NCBI RefSeq assembly: GCF_002150035.1
Contig: NZ_NETS01000010.1
Span: 1,612,001 to 1,676,000, forward strand
Origin: Leptospira venezuelensis
GTDB taxonomy: Bacteria; Spirochaetota; Leptospiria; Leptospirales; Leptospiraceae
DNA: 64,000 bases
Direction: 5' to 3'
Part shown: one piece after another, positions 15,072-24,353 of the stretch
How positions within the stretch are numbered: position 1 is the first letter of the stretch
Layout of the letters: each line of letters opens with the position of its first letter
Program-made: the position numbers and the translations under genes
Notes under the pieces: generated by a model
The model's input: the letters and a program-made list of their open reading frames with translations, nothing else
The model's database searches: none
Told to the model about the DNA's origin: nothing

Positions 15072-16231
15072 AAACTTCGAAATTTTTCATAAACGCAATT
15101 TCAATTTTTTTAATATTCTTTTTTGGTTTTTCCAATTGTGCAGTATTCAATCGGAATAATACTCCTTTGGTTGTAAAGGTAGAGGAGAATTTAGTTCCAG
15201 AGGAGACAGGCTATAAAATTCTCGCAGCACCCGTTTTTATTTCCGTGGGATTAGTTGCTGGTCTTTTAGATTTACTCATCGTTCATCCAATTATTAGGAT
15301 TCCGGATGCGTTTCGAGATACCGTTAACCTTTTGTGGACACCTCGAGGGAATGGTTATGTGACGAATATGGGATTTCTTCCGATATCCATTGTCATGACC
15401 CCAATCGTATTTACTCTGGACTTGTTCGCAAGGAGTTCCTTCGACATCAACGGTAATGTGGATCGCTCGAGAATAGAATCGAACCCAGTTCCTAAAAAGA
15501 CAGTTTTGGAAGCTTTAGAATCAGGAGATAGGGCAACCATTTTGGCATTATTAAAAATTCCGGTCCATAACTGGCCTCCTGAGTTGAGCCAAAAGGTGAT
15601 CGAGAAATTTCGAGCGGATTCTGAGATCGTGAATCTCTCGTTGATTCGTATGGTAGATAGTATCTCGGTTAAAGATGAATCAAAATTTGATTCGTATTTA
15701 ATTACCTTTTTACAGAGGGACATAGAAGTGGATCGGGCTCTTGGGAGATATTTCGTAAAATCTAGCTCTTTAGCGGGAACTTCACTTATGCTTTCCATTC
15801 TTACCTCCCAAAAAGTCTCCAAAGAAGCTGAGGATATTTACATTCGTACAATATTACATTCTGGTAAAGCTGAGCCGGTTGTAGGTTTAGTGAATTTATA
15901 TTTAAAGACTACTGATAAGAAGAAAAAGATACTTTACGAGCTCAAAGAAAAGATTCGTTACAGCTACGCTGGCAAGGATAAAGAATACGAATCAGGGTTT
16001 ATTCAATTATTGAATAAGGACCCTCAGCTTGATGAGATTTTACTGAATTATTATGTTCGAATTAAATCTTCAACAGGAAGTGATGCAATAACTAAGTTAT
16101 TAGTTTCAGGACAACTTCCGAAAGTTAGTTTGAAAAATTATATCAGCGCTATTTTAGAAATAGGTAAAGAAAAGGACATACAGATTATTTTGGAAAGATT
16201 TCCTGCAAATACTGCTAACGGAAATAATTAA
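15068..16231 (+). CDS. Putative lipoprotein, long paralogue with an added helical C-terminal domain
   Basis: The 387-residue protein has a signal peptide ending at FFFGFSNCAVF (lipobox Cys about residue 25). Residues about 35-135 align with the whole of the preceding lipoprotein, including LLIVHPIIRIPDAFRDT. Residues about 150-387 are helical and repetitive (RATILALLKIPVHNWPPEL, PVVGLVNLYLKTTDKKKK, DIQIILERFP), suggestive of HEAT/armadillo-type packing. ATGA overlap with the upstream gene indicates one transcript. It probably acts at the periplasmic or outer-membrane surface. No known family assigned. Confidence 0.7.
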   Translation: MKTSKFFINAISIFLIFFFGFSNCAVFNRNNTPLVVKVEENLVPEETGYKILAAPVFISVGLVAGLLDLLIVHPIIRIPDAFRDTVNLLWTPRGNGYVTNMGFLPISIVMTPIVFTLDLFARSSFDINGNVDRSRIESNPVPKKTVLEALESGDRATILALLKIPVHNWPPELSQKVIEKFRADSEIVNLSLIRMVDSISVKDESKFDSYLITFLQRDIEVDRALGRYFVKSSSLAGTSLMLSILTSQKVSKEAEDIYIRTILHSGKAEPVVGLVNLYLKTTDKKKKILYELKEKIRYSYAGKDKEYESGFIQLLNKDPQLDEILLNYYVRIKSSTGSDAITKLLVSGQLPKVSLKNYISAILEIGKEKDIQIILERFPANTANGNN

Positions 16232-16250
16232 AGAGAATATATAATATAGT

Positions 16251-16913
16251 TTAAAAACTTCCTATTGATCTGAAATAATCCCCTAAAAGTGCATCTACTT
16301 CTTCAAAAGAAGCATATCCTTTGGTTAAAATTCCTCTGTCTAAACCGTCCGAAAACACCAGGCAAGGAAATCCAGTTACACCTAAGATATATCCATAATT
16401 GAAATCGTTTCTGGTCTCTAAAAGAGTTTCTTCTCTATAGTATAATTCCTTAAATTCATCTAAAGGAAGTGAAAGTTCAGAAGCGATCTCTGCGTACGTT
16501 TCGAAACTGCTTGGATCTTTTCCCTTTGCATGAAAACTTTCTAGTAGCTTATCTAAAAAAGCAAAAGATAAAGCAGGATTGATCCTTTGTGCTGTGATTA
16601 CTGCTCTGGAACCGGGCTCAGAGTCGTATTTGATATTTCGATTTTGGAGTATATTATAGTTAAAACTTCTTTTGGAGATCCTTTCTACTTCCTTCCAAAG
16701 GTATTTTAGTTTTTCAGTGACGTCTTCAGTGAATTCCTCCGCATCGGGTCCGTATTTTAATCCACCAAGTACTAATGTAAATTCTATCTTGTCGGAATAT
16801 TTTTCTCTAATCTTTTCAAAAACAGGGGAAAAGCCATAACACCAGGCACAGATTGGATCGGCCACGTATAAGATGGAATGTTTGGTATCCGGACGTTTGA
16901 ATTCTAAGCTCAC
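16251..16913 (-). CDS. DsbA/FrnE-family thiol oxidoreductase
   Basis: The frame extends to 16997, but its first 28 codons run through the upstream gene's terminator (16958-16976). I therefore propose GTG 16913, giving 220 residues, a normal size for the family. The thioredoxin-fold active site is DPICAWCYGF (CAWC motif) near the N-terminus, with the family cis-Pro segment GVTGFPCLVF near residue 185. There is no signal peptide, which fits cytoplasmic FrnE-like DsbA proteins (disulfide isomerase/oxidoreductase, often linked to oxidative stress). Start confidence is low; family assignment is good. Confidence 0.82.
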   Translation of the reverse strand: MSLEFKRPDTKHSILYVADPICAWCYGFSPVFEKIREKYSDKIEFTLVLGGLKYGPDAEEFTEDVTEKLKYLWKEVERISKRSFNYNILQNRNIKYDSEPGSRAVITAQRINPALSFAFLDKLLESFHAKGKDPSSFETYAEIASELSLPLDEFKELYYREETLLETRNDFNYGYILGVTGFPCLVFSDGLDRGILTKGYASFEEVDALLGDYFRSIGSF

Positions 16914-16950
16914 AGAGAACAGAGATAATTTTTCTTTTATCTTTTCCAAC

Positions 16951-16976
16951 AAAAAAAGGCGGGAACTTGTCCCGCC
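16951..16976 (-). terminator. Rho-independent terminator of the small membrane-protein gene
   Basis: ggcggga (16958-16964) pairs with tcccgcc (16970-16976) around a 5-nt loop. The minus-strand product is followed by seven T (complement of 16951-16957). It ends the gene at 17013-17297 and lies inside the 5' part of the downstream DsbA-like frame. Confidence 0.88.
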
Positions 16977-17012
16977 TTCCTTTCCTTTCCTTTTCAAATA
17001 GGAGGATTCTTT

Positions 17013-17297
17013 TTAGATTTCGTTCGGGTGTTTGACGTAGTAGAGCGATAGCCATACTACCCCGAAAAGTACCCCCGCGTAAGCTAGGATCGCAGTTGCG
17101 ATATCAATCATAGGAAGAACTGCGGCTATAGGTGTAACTTTAGTCGCAGTAATCTTCGTAGCTTCACCAAGAATTAGGAAAAGACCTCCCAATCCGATTA
17201 GGTGATAGCGATTCATCGCATCCTTGGATACTCGGGCAAACCGGGCAAACACAGGAACAGCCAAAAGCGCTAATGCGAAGATGGTCACTGTATCCAT
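17013..17297 (-). CDS. Small three-TM membrane protein, hypothetical
   Basis: The ribosome-binding site aaggaggt sits 1 nt from an ATG at 17303 but 7 nt from the ATG at 17297, so 17297 is the start (94 residues, MDTVTIFALALLAVPVFARFAR). Three hydrophobic segments are visible (about residues 4-22, 35-55 and 66-88), with VSKDAMNRYHLIGLGG in the first loop. It has its own terminator and a very strong ribosome-binding site, suggesting an independently expressed, possibly abundant protein. No family recognised. Confidence 0.7.
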   Translation of the reverse strand: MDTVTIFALALLAVPVFARFARVSKDAMNRYHLIGLGGLFLILGEATKITATKVTPIAAVLPMIDIATAILAYAGVLFGVVWLSLYYVKHPNEI

Positions 17298-17303
17298 GTT
17301 CAT

Positions 17304-17668
17304 ACCTCCTTAAGGTACTAGGTTAGACCGATGAGGGGGTTCGCACATTTCACAAGAGTTGAAAAATTATTTTAAAAAAACATCATGTAATATAACGAGT
17401 GGTTAATAATAAGTTTTGCATTATAGTTCTTAAGGGTTAAATTATGTTTTTATTTTATGTATCACGGAAGTGATAGTCTTCCGTCTTGTCAATTGAATTA
17501 CATTATATAATTATAATAAATTAATATACTATTTTATTTTAGCCGCGCGGAAGTCCTGCTGTCGCTGATCATCGGCGCAAACGGACCTTCTTCTTTTCAT
17601 CGAATCGTAATCTAAAGGTAAAATTTTTCTTTGGACCGGGAAACGGTGTTAAGTATGTTCGTGATTCA
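17304..17668. other. Intergenic region, AT-rich then GC-rich
   Basis: This holds the divergent promoters of the small membrane protein and the DUF2817 gene; no convincing -10/-35 pair is picked out. A 7-bp hairpin (acggaag/cttccgt, 17464-17484) and a very AT-rich tract (17485-17540) are followed by an abruptly GC-rich patch (17543-17582). No gene is seen; the only frames are a few codons long. Confidence 0.5.
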
Positions 17669-18814
17669 GTGGATGTATTATCGTACTATTTAGAAACCTA
17701 CGAAGCCTGTAGAAAGGCCTTCTTATCCTATAGAAAACAGTTAAAATCCAAGTTTGAACGCTTTGACTATGAATGTCTGGAGATCCCTAAAGACGGAGGG
17801 GAATTGGATGTTTATTATTTGGGAGAAAAAAAGAAAACTTCAAAACGTTTGGTCATCATGAGTTCTGGCATCCATGGGGTAGAAGGATTTGCGGGTTCCG
17901 CATTCCAGCGCAGGTGGATTGAGGAATTCCTACTAGATGATAAAAACACTTACAAACTTCCTAAAAATTCTGACTTTCTGATCTTACACGGTATCAATGC
18001 ACACGGTTTCAAAAATTTCCTTAGAGTAAATGAAAGGAATGTAGACTTAAATCGTAACTTTGCTTTAAAAAGAGATAAACTTCATAAGAAGTTCAAAAAT
18101 AAAAAATATAGAAAGATCCAAAGATTCTTAAACCCAGGTTCCGAATTCGGAAATTTTCTATTTGAGTATATATTCTTTATTATCAGGTTTTTCGGAGTAT
18201 TGATCCGTTTCGGTGCAAAATATGTTTTGGATGCAGCAGTAAATGGTCAGTATGAATTTCCGAAAGGGATCTATTACGGAGGAAGAAAGCCTGAGCCTGT
18301 GGTCCGAGTTTTAAGAAAGTACTTTAAAAAAGTTTTAAAACCTTATGACCGTATTTTGATCCTGGACTTCCATACAGGTTATGGAGCAAAGAACGGTCTC
18401 AGCCTTATGCATAATGCAGAAAGCGGTACTAAGACGGATAAAAATCTCAAAAAAGTTTTCGGCGATTTCGGACTTCTTTTAAACGAAGGAGAAGAGGATT
18501 TTTATAGAACCTCAGGAGATTTTACGGACTTCTTTGGAAAAGTTTTAGGAAAAGAAAAGGATCTATTTCCTCTCACAGTTGAATTAGGGACTTTTGGAAA
18601 CCTAAATATGATGGGAGCTATTCGAGGAAGTTTCTTGATGATTAGTGAAAACCGTATCCGATTCCATGGATCAAAATCCGAATCGGAAGCGGATAAAGTG
18701 AGGGAAGAATTTAAACAAATGTTCTATCCGAACAGAGAAGACTGGAGACTTGCCGCAATGGATCATGTTTTCGGAATCGTTCCGGAAGCGATAACTAGGT
18801 TTTCTAAGTTATAG
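17669..18814 (+). CDS. DUF2817 (M14-like zinc carboxypeptidase-related) protein
   Basis: The 381-residue protein starts at GTG with a weak ribosome-binding site. M14-fold features are visible: GIHGVEGFAGSAFQRRW (HxxE zinc-binding pair, about residues 70-73), VNERNVDLNRNF (Arg/Asn substrate-binding motif) and LDFHTGYGAKNG (third zinc-ligand His). A C-terminal LTVELGTFGNL supplies the catalytic Glu. The order matches DUF2817, a family of metallopeptidase-like proteins of unknown substrate. There is no signal peptide, so it is probably cytoplasmic. The hydrophobic stretch at about residues 165-190 is an insertion. Confidence 0.8.
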   Translation: MDVLSYYLETYEACRKAFLSYRKQLKSKFERFDYECLEIPKDGGELDVYYLGEKKKTSKRLVIMSSGIHGVEGFAGSAFQRRWIEEFLLDDKNTYKLPKNSDFLILHGINAHGFKNFLRVNERNVDLNRNFALKRDKLHKKFKNKKYRKIQRFLNPGSEFGNFLFEYIFFIIRFFGVLIRFGAKYVLDAAVNGQYEFPKGIYYGGRKPEPVVRVLRKYFKKVLKPYDRILILDFHTGYGAKNGLSLMHNAESGTKTDKNLKKVFGDFGLLLNEGEEDFYRTSGDFTDFFGKVLGKEKDLFPLTVELGTFGNLNMMGAIRGSFLMISENRIRFHGSKSESEADKVREEFKQMFYPNREDWRLAAMDHVFGIVPEAITRFSKL

Positions 18815-18864
18815 TTAGGAATTGACTCGCAGTTCGCCGGCTACGGCCAATTGAGGATGATAAA

Positions 18865-20667
18865 TCAAACCCTGTCTATGATTAACAGAGTAACATCGTC
18901 TTCGAAATCAGATCTATGGCAATAGGTTCTACATTCCTTAATCAAACTTTCAGCAGCTTCCGCAGAATGTGCTTGAGAATGATTTCGAACCGCTAGGGTA
19001 AGCAAATCCTCACTATATCTTCTTGTTCTTTCTGAATTAGAATGTTCCGTAAGTCCATCTGTGTATAATACCAATCTGTCTTGAGGCTGGAAAGCGGTTA
19101 CGTACTCTTCAAAGAAAAGATCAGGGATAACTCCGACTAATTTTCCTTTTGTTTCTAAATGTAAGGAACTTCCTTCTGCCTTTCTATACAAGATAGGTGG
19201 GTTATGGCCTGCGTTTGTATAGGACATTGTATTTGTCCCAGTATGAATGATCGCATAAAAAGCAGTTAGAAAATTTCCAGCTAATTTATTATACAATGCG
19301 TAGTTTAAGGCGGTGAAAAATTTGGAAGGACTTCCTAATGTTTCTGAATCGAATGTACTTACTACGGTATGAATGACTGTGGCCACTACCGAGGCGGATA
19401 GTCCATGACCGGAAACATCTGCGATTAAAACACCGCTTCGGTTCTCATCCAATTTTAGAATGTTATAAAAATCCCCACCCACATTGTCGTAAGGGATATG
19501 TTGCACTCCAAACTCAAGGCCTCCCACGTATGGAAGACTTGATGGAAGTATCTTATGCATTACTTCTCTGGCACGTTTTAGTTCTCTGTCCGTATCCAAA
19601 ACTTTGTGGAATAAGTTTGCGTTTTTGATAGTTACACTTAAACGATTTGCAATAGCGCCTAACATTTCTAGATCAGCATGTGTGAATGCAAATCCTGAGT
19701 ATTTATTGTTAACGCTTATAACTCCCAATAATTCTCCTCTAAATAATAATGGAGCGGAGATAAGCGAGTTTGCTTCGAATTTATATTTTGCACTTTTGTC
19801 GTATCTTGGGTCTTCGTCCAGATTTTGGATGAGTAGGCTTTGTTTTTCTTTTGCGACCCAGCCTGAAATTCCTTCTCCATAAGGGACTTGTATATTGTGG
19901 ATTGCATCTTCTGGGATTCCCCTAGCAGCTAAGACTCTTAATACTTCCAAGGTCGGGTCTGCTAAGTAGATTGTTCCTGCTTTTGCTTCTAAAAATTCGA
20001 GTACCTTATCTAAGAGCCAATTTCCTAATTCGTGAATACTCTTTTCTGCGACTGTTAATTTTTCGAATTCGTAAAGTAGTCTTAGCTCTAGCACCCTCTT
20101 CTTCAGAGTTTCATGAGCCTGTGCATTTTTGATTGCGATCGCAGCCATTTCGGAAAGTGAATTAAGTACCTCTACATCTGAAGCTTCGAAACTTCTGTTG
20201 TCAGATTTGTTCAGGATTTCCAGAGTTCCGATCACCTTGTCTGCAATGTATAAAGGGACACATGCAAGTGATCTAGTCCTAAATCCAGTTTTTTGATCCA
20301 AGGCAGGATTGAATCTTGGGTCAGTATATGCGTCTTCAAGTATGATTGCTTTTTTCTCTTTAGCTACCCAGCCTGCAATTCCTTGTCCAGGTTCCAGCCT
20401 TGCATATTTTTGAACGATCTCTCCTTTTTCGCCCAGGGCCACTTCGCAGTATAAAAATCCGTCCTTCTCCTCTAAGAGAAATAGGGAGCTTGCTTCCGCT
20501 TCCAACAGATCTTTGGAATACAGCATGATCAAAGGTAGAAGTTGGTAGAGGTCCAGATTTGCGTTTAGGATCGTACTCGTGTTCAGTAGGCTTTTGTATT
20601 TTCTGGCTTCCGAGTCAATTGTGGACATAGATGGGGCAAGACTCTCATGGATCGGAAAGTAAGTCAA
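18865..20667 (-). CDS. GAF-GAF-PP2C (SpoIIE/RsbU-type) serine phosphatase
   Basis: The 600-residue protein has two GAF sensor domains (about residues 35-190 and 215-360). Each carries the GEGISGWVAKEK / GQGIAGWVAKEK signature. A C-terminal PP2C/SpoIIE phosphatase domain (about 390-600) has metal-binding Asp in VGGDFYNIL and LIADVSGHGLSASVV. The usual role is to dephosphorylate an anti-anti-sigma (STAS) protein in response to a signal bound by GAF, switching on a partner sigma factor or adhesion/motility output. The annotated start is TTG 20667; ATG 20628 (MSTIDSEARKYK) is also possible. A STAS protein is encoded elsewhere in the window (41131-41418), but no link is shown. Confidence 0.9.
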   Translation of the reverse strand: MTYFPIHESLAPSMSTIDSEARKYKSLLNTSTILNANLDLYQLLPLIMLYSKDLLEAEASSLFLLEEKDGFLYCEVALGEKGEIVQKYARLEPGQGIAGWVAKEKKAIILEDAYTDPRFNPALDQKTGFRTRSLACVPLYIADKVIGTLEILNKSDNRSFEASDVEVLNSLSEMAAIAIKNAQAHETLKKRVLELRLLYEFEKLTVAEKSIHELGNWLLDKVLEFLEAKAGTIYLADPTLEVLRVLAARGIPEDAIHNIQVPYGEGISGWVAKEKQSLLIQNLDEDPRYDKSAKYKFEANSLISAPLLFRGELLGVISVNNKYSGFAFTHADLEMLGAIANRLSVTIKNANLFHKVLDTDRELKRAREVMHKILPSSLPYVGGLEFGVQHIPYDNVGGDFYNILKLDENRSGVLIADVSGHGLSASVVATVIHTVVSTFDSETLGSPSKFFTALNYALYNKLAGNFLTAFYAIIHTGTNTMSYTNAGHNPPILYRKAEGSSLHLETKGKLVGVIPDLFFEEYVTAFQPQDRLVLYTDGLTEHSNSERTRRYSEDLLTLAVRNHSQAHSAEAAESLIKECRTYCHRSDFEDDVTLLIIDRV

Positions 20668-20761
20668 CGGATTGTCGTTTTCCGTAGTAACAAAAAGTTA
20701 GAAAGGCGTTTTTTGGAGGAACTCCCACCCTTTTTTTCGGTCGGATATTAGAGTCCTGTGT

Positions 20762-21997
20762 ATGGAGTTCGATTTGCAAAGGTTAGTGATTTTTCTCAGT
20801 GTTTTTACCGTAATTCTTTTGATAGGTTATTCTTATGCGACCAGTCGTTTGATCGCACCTTTCGAGCTTGGAACTTTTCAGAAGGTTTCTCTTTGGATCG
20901 GCGTAGTTTTTCTGGTCCTTCTCACGCCTAGTGCATATCTTTTAAGTTTATTTTTTAGAGAAACTCAGTGGCAAAAGTTCTGGGCTTACTCCGCTTTTAC
21001 CACTTTGGGATTTGCTACTATTCTTGTATCATTTGTGGTATTCAAGGATCTGGGAAACTTGGCTTGGAAGGGCGTTATCTATCTTTCGGACCTTCTACAA
21101 TATAAAAGTATTTCTGTCGCATCAGCCGAAACCGAGGCATTATTAGGATCGGAAAGATTTGGTAGAGGGGATTTTTTAGCAAGATTCTCTTCTTTCGCTC
21201 TCTTGGGACTTGCAGGTGGTTTAACTGCTTTCGGATTTTATCAGGCTAAAAAAACGCCTACAGTCAAGCATGTGAGGATTAAAGTAAAAGATTTGCCTGA
21301 CGGGCTTCATGGTTTTAAGATCGCACAACTTTCTGATATTCATATAGGACCTACAATCAAAGGAAATTTTCTAGAAGGTGTAGTTTCAAAAACAAATTCT
21401 CTCGAGCCGGATCTAGTTGCCATTACTGGAGATTTAGTAGATGGAACAGTAAATATGCTGAAACACCATGTTTCTCCTTTGAAAGATCTGGAGTCAAAGT
21501 ATGGTACATTCTTCGTTACAGGAAACCATGAATATTATTCTGGAGTAATTGCTTGGATCAGAGAACTAGAAGACCTTGGAATTAATGTATTATTAAATCA
21601 GAATAAACTAATAGATCATAATGGTGCGAAGATCGCAGTTGCAGGTGTGACTGATTATAAAGCTCATACAGTGATCCCTGGTCATAGAACAGATCCGAAA
21701 CAAGCTTCTATCGGAATAGAAGATGCCCATTATAAGGTGCTACTTGCTCACCAGCCAAATTCAGTTTTTGAAGCTGCTAAGGTGGGATATGATCTTCAGC
21801 TTTCTGGTCATACTCACGGAGGCCAATATTTTCCTGGGAATGTTTTCATCCATCTATTCCAAAAGTTTGTGGCTGGTTTGAGTAAATGGGAAGATACCCA
21901 ACTTTACGTGAGTAGAGGTACAGGATATTGGGGACCTCCTATCAGAATAGGTGCTCCTTCTGAAATTACTCTTCTTGTTTTGGAAAAACATTCTTAG
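20762..21997 (+). CDS. Membrane-anchored metallophosphoesterase (YkuE/YaeI-like)
   Basis: The 411-residue protein has four to five N-terminal hydrophobic segments (residues about 8-165), then a calcineurin-like phosphoesterase domain. All metal-binding motifs are visible in order: QLSDIHIG (D-x-H), AITGDLVDG (GD), FVTGNHEYYSG (GNHE) and LSGHTHGGQ (GHTH). Related proteins act on phospholipid or lipid-linked phosphates such as UDP-diacylglucosamine, but the substrate is not predictable. The catalytic domain is probably cytoplasmic or periplasmic at the inner membrane. Confidence 0.9.
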   Translation: MEFDLQRLVIFLSVFTVILLIGYSYATSRLIAPFELGTFQKVSLWIGVVFLVLLTPSAYLLSLFFRETQWQKFWAYSAFTTLGFATILVSFVVFKDLGNLAWKGVIYLSDLLQYKSISVASAETEALLGSERFGRGDFLARFSSFALLGLAGGLTAFGFYQAKKTPTVKHVRIKVKDLPDGLHGFKIAQLSDIHIGPTIKGNFLEGVVSKTNSLEPDLVAITGDLVDGTVNMLKHHVSPLKDLESKYGTFFVTGNHEYYSGVIAWIRELEDLGINVLLNQNKLIDHNGAKIAVAGVTDYKAHTVIPGHRTDPKQASIGIEDAHYKVLLAHQPNSVFEAAKVGYDLQLSGHTHGGQYFPGNVFIHLFQKFVAGLSKWEDTQLYVSRGTGYWGPPIRIGAPSEITLLVLEKHS

Positions 21998-22053
21998 AAC
22001 TTTATTGACATTCTGATCTTCCCGGGCTCTCTGTAGGGAATCCGGGATCCAGA

Positions 22054-22626
22054 ATGGTCAAAAAAATTTTCAGTTCTATTGCATTATCCGTTTTCTTATC
22101 TTCCAGTTACTTCTTCTTTTTTAATTGTTCCAAACCTAAGCCAAAGTCCAACCCAGAGATCGAAAGATTAAAGCCCAAAAAGAAAGCAGATGATAGAGAT
22201 CAAGATTCTGATATTTCTTCTAGAGAATATTTCGATGAAGATGCAGATGGCAAGCCTATCGAAAGAAAACCTGAACCAACTCCGGCTGTAAGTTTAAGAT
22301 CTTTTGCAAGTGGTTCTCCTGGATGTAAAAAGGGAAATTGTAAGAACGGTGAAGGTGTTTATCTTTATGATACAAGAGATGTCTACTCGGGCAGATTTTC
22401 AGGAGAGATGAGAGAAGGTTGGGGGACTCTAGCTTATTCAGATGGAGACAGATACGAAGGAAATTGGTCTGAAGATAAAAAATTAGGCGCAGGACGTTAT
22501 GTGTTTCGAGACGGTTCTGTTTTTAGTGGATCATTTACTGCAGAAGGGAATGGCAACGGCAAGTATACCAAAGCCGGTAAAACTACTCGATGCAGATTAG
22601 AGAATCGGAAGCTATTCTGCAAATGA
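22054..22626 (+). CDS. MORN-repeat lipoprotein
   Basis: The 190-residue protein has a lipoprotein signal ending at SYFFFFNCSK (Cys about residue 25). A charged low-complexity linker (residues about 30-95) carries many Lys, Asp and Pro. Then come four MORN repeats: GEGVYLYDTRDVYSGRF, REGWGTLAYSDGDRYEGNW, GAGRYVFRDGSVFSGSF and GNGKYTKAGKTT. MORN repeats form beta-hairpin sheets that bind lipids, proteins or surfaces. It is most likely anchored in the inner leaflet of the outer membrane or displayed on the surface. Specific partner unknown. Confidence 0.8.
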   Translation: MVKKIFSSIALSVFLSSSYFFFFNCSKPKPKSNPEIERLKPKKKADDRDQDSDISSREYFDEDADGKPIERKPEPTPAVSLRSFASGSPGCKKGNCKNGEGVYLYDTRDVYSGRFSGEMREGWGTLAYSDGDRYEGNWSEDKKLGAGRYVFRDGSVFSGSFTAEGNGNGKYTKAGKTTRCRLENRKLFCK

Positions 22627-22771
22627 TACTTATTAAAATATAATCCTTTCGGATGAGCTTGCATAAATATTAATAAACGATTGTTCGATTATATTGGATC
22701 TCTTTTTTGCAAGAGGTCTTGCTTTTCAAAAAAAGAAAGATAGAATGTTCCATCGCAGGACGGAGGTCCTT

Positions 22772-23200
22772 ATGGAAAGATGGCATGATTGGTTACAGAC
22801 TCATCGGGATTGGTGGATCGATATGGTCCGCGTATATTTGGGCGGGGTTCTGGTGTATAAGGGACTCGCATTCCTTGCTGACACGGATGCGCTTATCCGA
22901 CTCATGGAATTGAATAATGCTCCTTACGCTTCCACATTGCTAGCTCATTATATAGTGATTGCTCACATTTGTGGAGGTCTGCTGCTGATGGTAGGACTTC
23001 TGACTAGATTCTCTGCGATTTTGCAATTGCCTGTACTAGTCGGAGCCGTTTTGTTCATCCACGCGAGAGAAGGTTTTGTGTCCGCAGGATCGAATTTACC
23101 TTATGCATCCATGATCCTACTTTTACTTTTGCACTTTTCTTTGTATGGATCCGGTCGTATCTCGGCGGATTTTTATATAGAAACACATAAGAGTGTTTAA
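22772..23200 (+). CDS. DoxX-family membrane protein
   Basis: I start at ATG 22772 because ggagg lies 5 nt upstream; the frame is open farther 5', but that part lacks a ribosome-binding site. The 142-residue protein has four TM segments. Family marks are RVYLGGVLVYKGLAFL (first helix), HICGGLLLMVGLLTRFSAILQLPVLVGAV (third helix) and a C-terminal YGSGRISAD. DoxX/SURF4-like proteins are quinone- or redox-linked membrane proteins without a single known reaction. Confidence 0.85.
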   Translation: MERWHDWLQTHRDWWIDMVRVYLGGVLVYKGLAFLADTDALIRLMELNNAPYASTLLAHYIVIAHICGGLLLMVGLLTRFSAILQLPVLVGAVLFIHAREGFVSAGSNLPYASMILLLLLHFSLYGSGRISADFYIETHKSV

Positions 23201-23210
23201 AGGAACGCTT

Positions 23211-23250
23211 CGTTAGCTCTTTAATATTCTAAAGAGCTAACGGTATTCTT
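23211..23250 (+). terminator. Perfect 12-bp hairpin terminator, convergent region
   Basis: cgttagctcttt (23211-23222) pairs with aaagagctaacg (23231-23242), followed by gtattctttt on the plus strand. It ends doxX and lies just past the last gene of the opposite haem operon, so it may serve both. Confidence 0.8.
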
Positions 23251-23253
23251 TTC

Positions 23254-24339
23254 TTAAGCCGGCTCGGATACTCTATCTAGTAATCCTACCCAGTCGGTTC
23301 TTTCCGGTTGTCCAGGTTTTCTTTTCCCGAAAAACTGAACGATCAATTCTCCATCTGCATCGTATACTTCCATGGAGTGGATGACTCCGTCTTTAGAAGG
23401 TTTATCTACGATATAAACTTTAGAGATCAGATCGGTTCTTAGGTGTAGATTGAATTCTGGATCCAGAACATTCCACCAGGATTCTAAAACTTTAATATTG
23501 GTAACTTCTCCCGTATGGATCTGGATAGATCCTGGATTTCCTACGAAGACCATTATAGGGCTTCTATCCAAGGAAGCCATTTCCAACATTCTTAATACTG
23601 CTTTTGGCTCTACGGTCTTAGTGAATTTTCCATTAGCAAGTTCCATAGATTGTATCCTAGATACACCATGTTTTTTTAATAGAGAGAAAAATTCGTGAGT
23701 GTCTTCTAATTTTTCCCAATCGTTCAGAAACTCTTCTTTGGCTTCAAGACTGAGTTCTTTTTTCTCAACATTTGTAATTGTTTTCTTAGTTTCAGATGAA
23801 AATAAGGGAGAGAAGTCGGGAGATCCGTTTTTAAATTCTGATCTTAATTTTTCCCAAGCAGATATATTTGATTTATCAGTAAGGAAAAGTTTAAACATTG
23901 CTTCTCCATTTTCGTTGAAAAATTGAAAAGACCTTTGTATGGAATCTTGTTTAGGCTCTTCTACAGCAAACCCGAATTTCCAGATACCTGGGAAAAGTCT
24001 GAGATCAATATCGGTTCCAACGACTAAGATATGTCCAGGACCTGAACTTACCTTTTCAAATATTCCCTTTCTTTCATGTACGCAAGCTTCATTTCGAGTA
24101 AGTACCATTACATGACCCAACTCTCCGAATTTGGAGAATAATTCTCCCCAATTTGTTTGGAGAGAAGAAACTTGCGGAAATCCTTCTGTCTTTGAAATTT
24201 CGGAGGCAGCAAGTAGTCCACCTTCGGAAGTTTTAAGCTGGGTAGCAATCTCTCTAGCTCTAAGCCGAGGTTGTGTTTCTTTGATCTTTTTCCAATCTTT
24301 AATGATATTCTCGATTTCTAACGATTCAGCGATGGACAT
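23254..24339 (-). CDS. hmuS: HmuS/HemS-type haem-handling (hemin-degrading) protein
   Basis: ATG 24339 is preferred (aaggag 9 nt upstream) over an ATG at 24360 that overlaps hmuV; this gives 361 residues. The protein has the two-fold repeated HemS/HmuS architecture: an N-terminal copy (about residues 30-170, with ELFSKFGELGHVMVLTRNEACVHERKG) and a C-terminal copy (about 200-355, with MLEMASLDRSPIMVFVGNPGSIQIHTG). Family role: bind cytoplasmic haem after import and shuttle or degrade it. It is the last gene of the haem operon. The canonical axial His is not certain; candidates lie near residue 90 (CVHERKG) and in IQIHTG. Confidence 0.88.
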   Translation of the reverse strand: MSIAESLEIENIIKDWKKIKETQPRLRAREIATQLKTSEGGLLAASEISKTEGFPQVSSLQTNWGELFSKFGELGHVMVLTRNEACVHERKGIFEKVSSGPGHILVVGTDIDLRLFPGIWKFGFAVEEPKQDSIQRSFQFFNENGEAMFKLFLTDKSNISAWEKLRSEFKNGSPDFSPLFSSETKKTITNVEKKELSLEAKEEFLNDWEKLEDTHEFFSLLKKHGVSRIQSMELANGKFTKTVEPKAVLRMLEMASLDRSPIMVFVGNPGSIQIHTGEVTNIKVLESWWNVLDPEFNLHLRTDLISKVYIVDKPSKDGVIHSMEVYDADGELIVQFFGKRKPGQPERTDWVGLLDRVSEPA

Positions 24340-24353
24340 TTTCTTTGACTCCT

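Noticed and set aside
17440..17470. Short plus-strand frame MFLFYVSRK in the 17.3-17.7 kb gap
   Set aside because: It is only nine codons in AT-rich sequence, without a ribosome-binding site or regulatory context.
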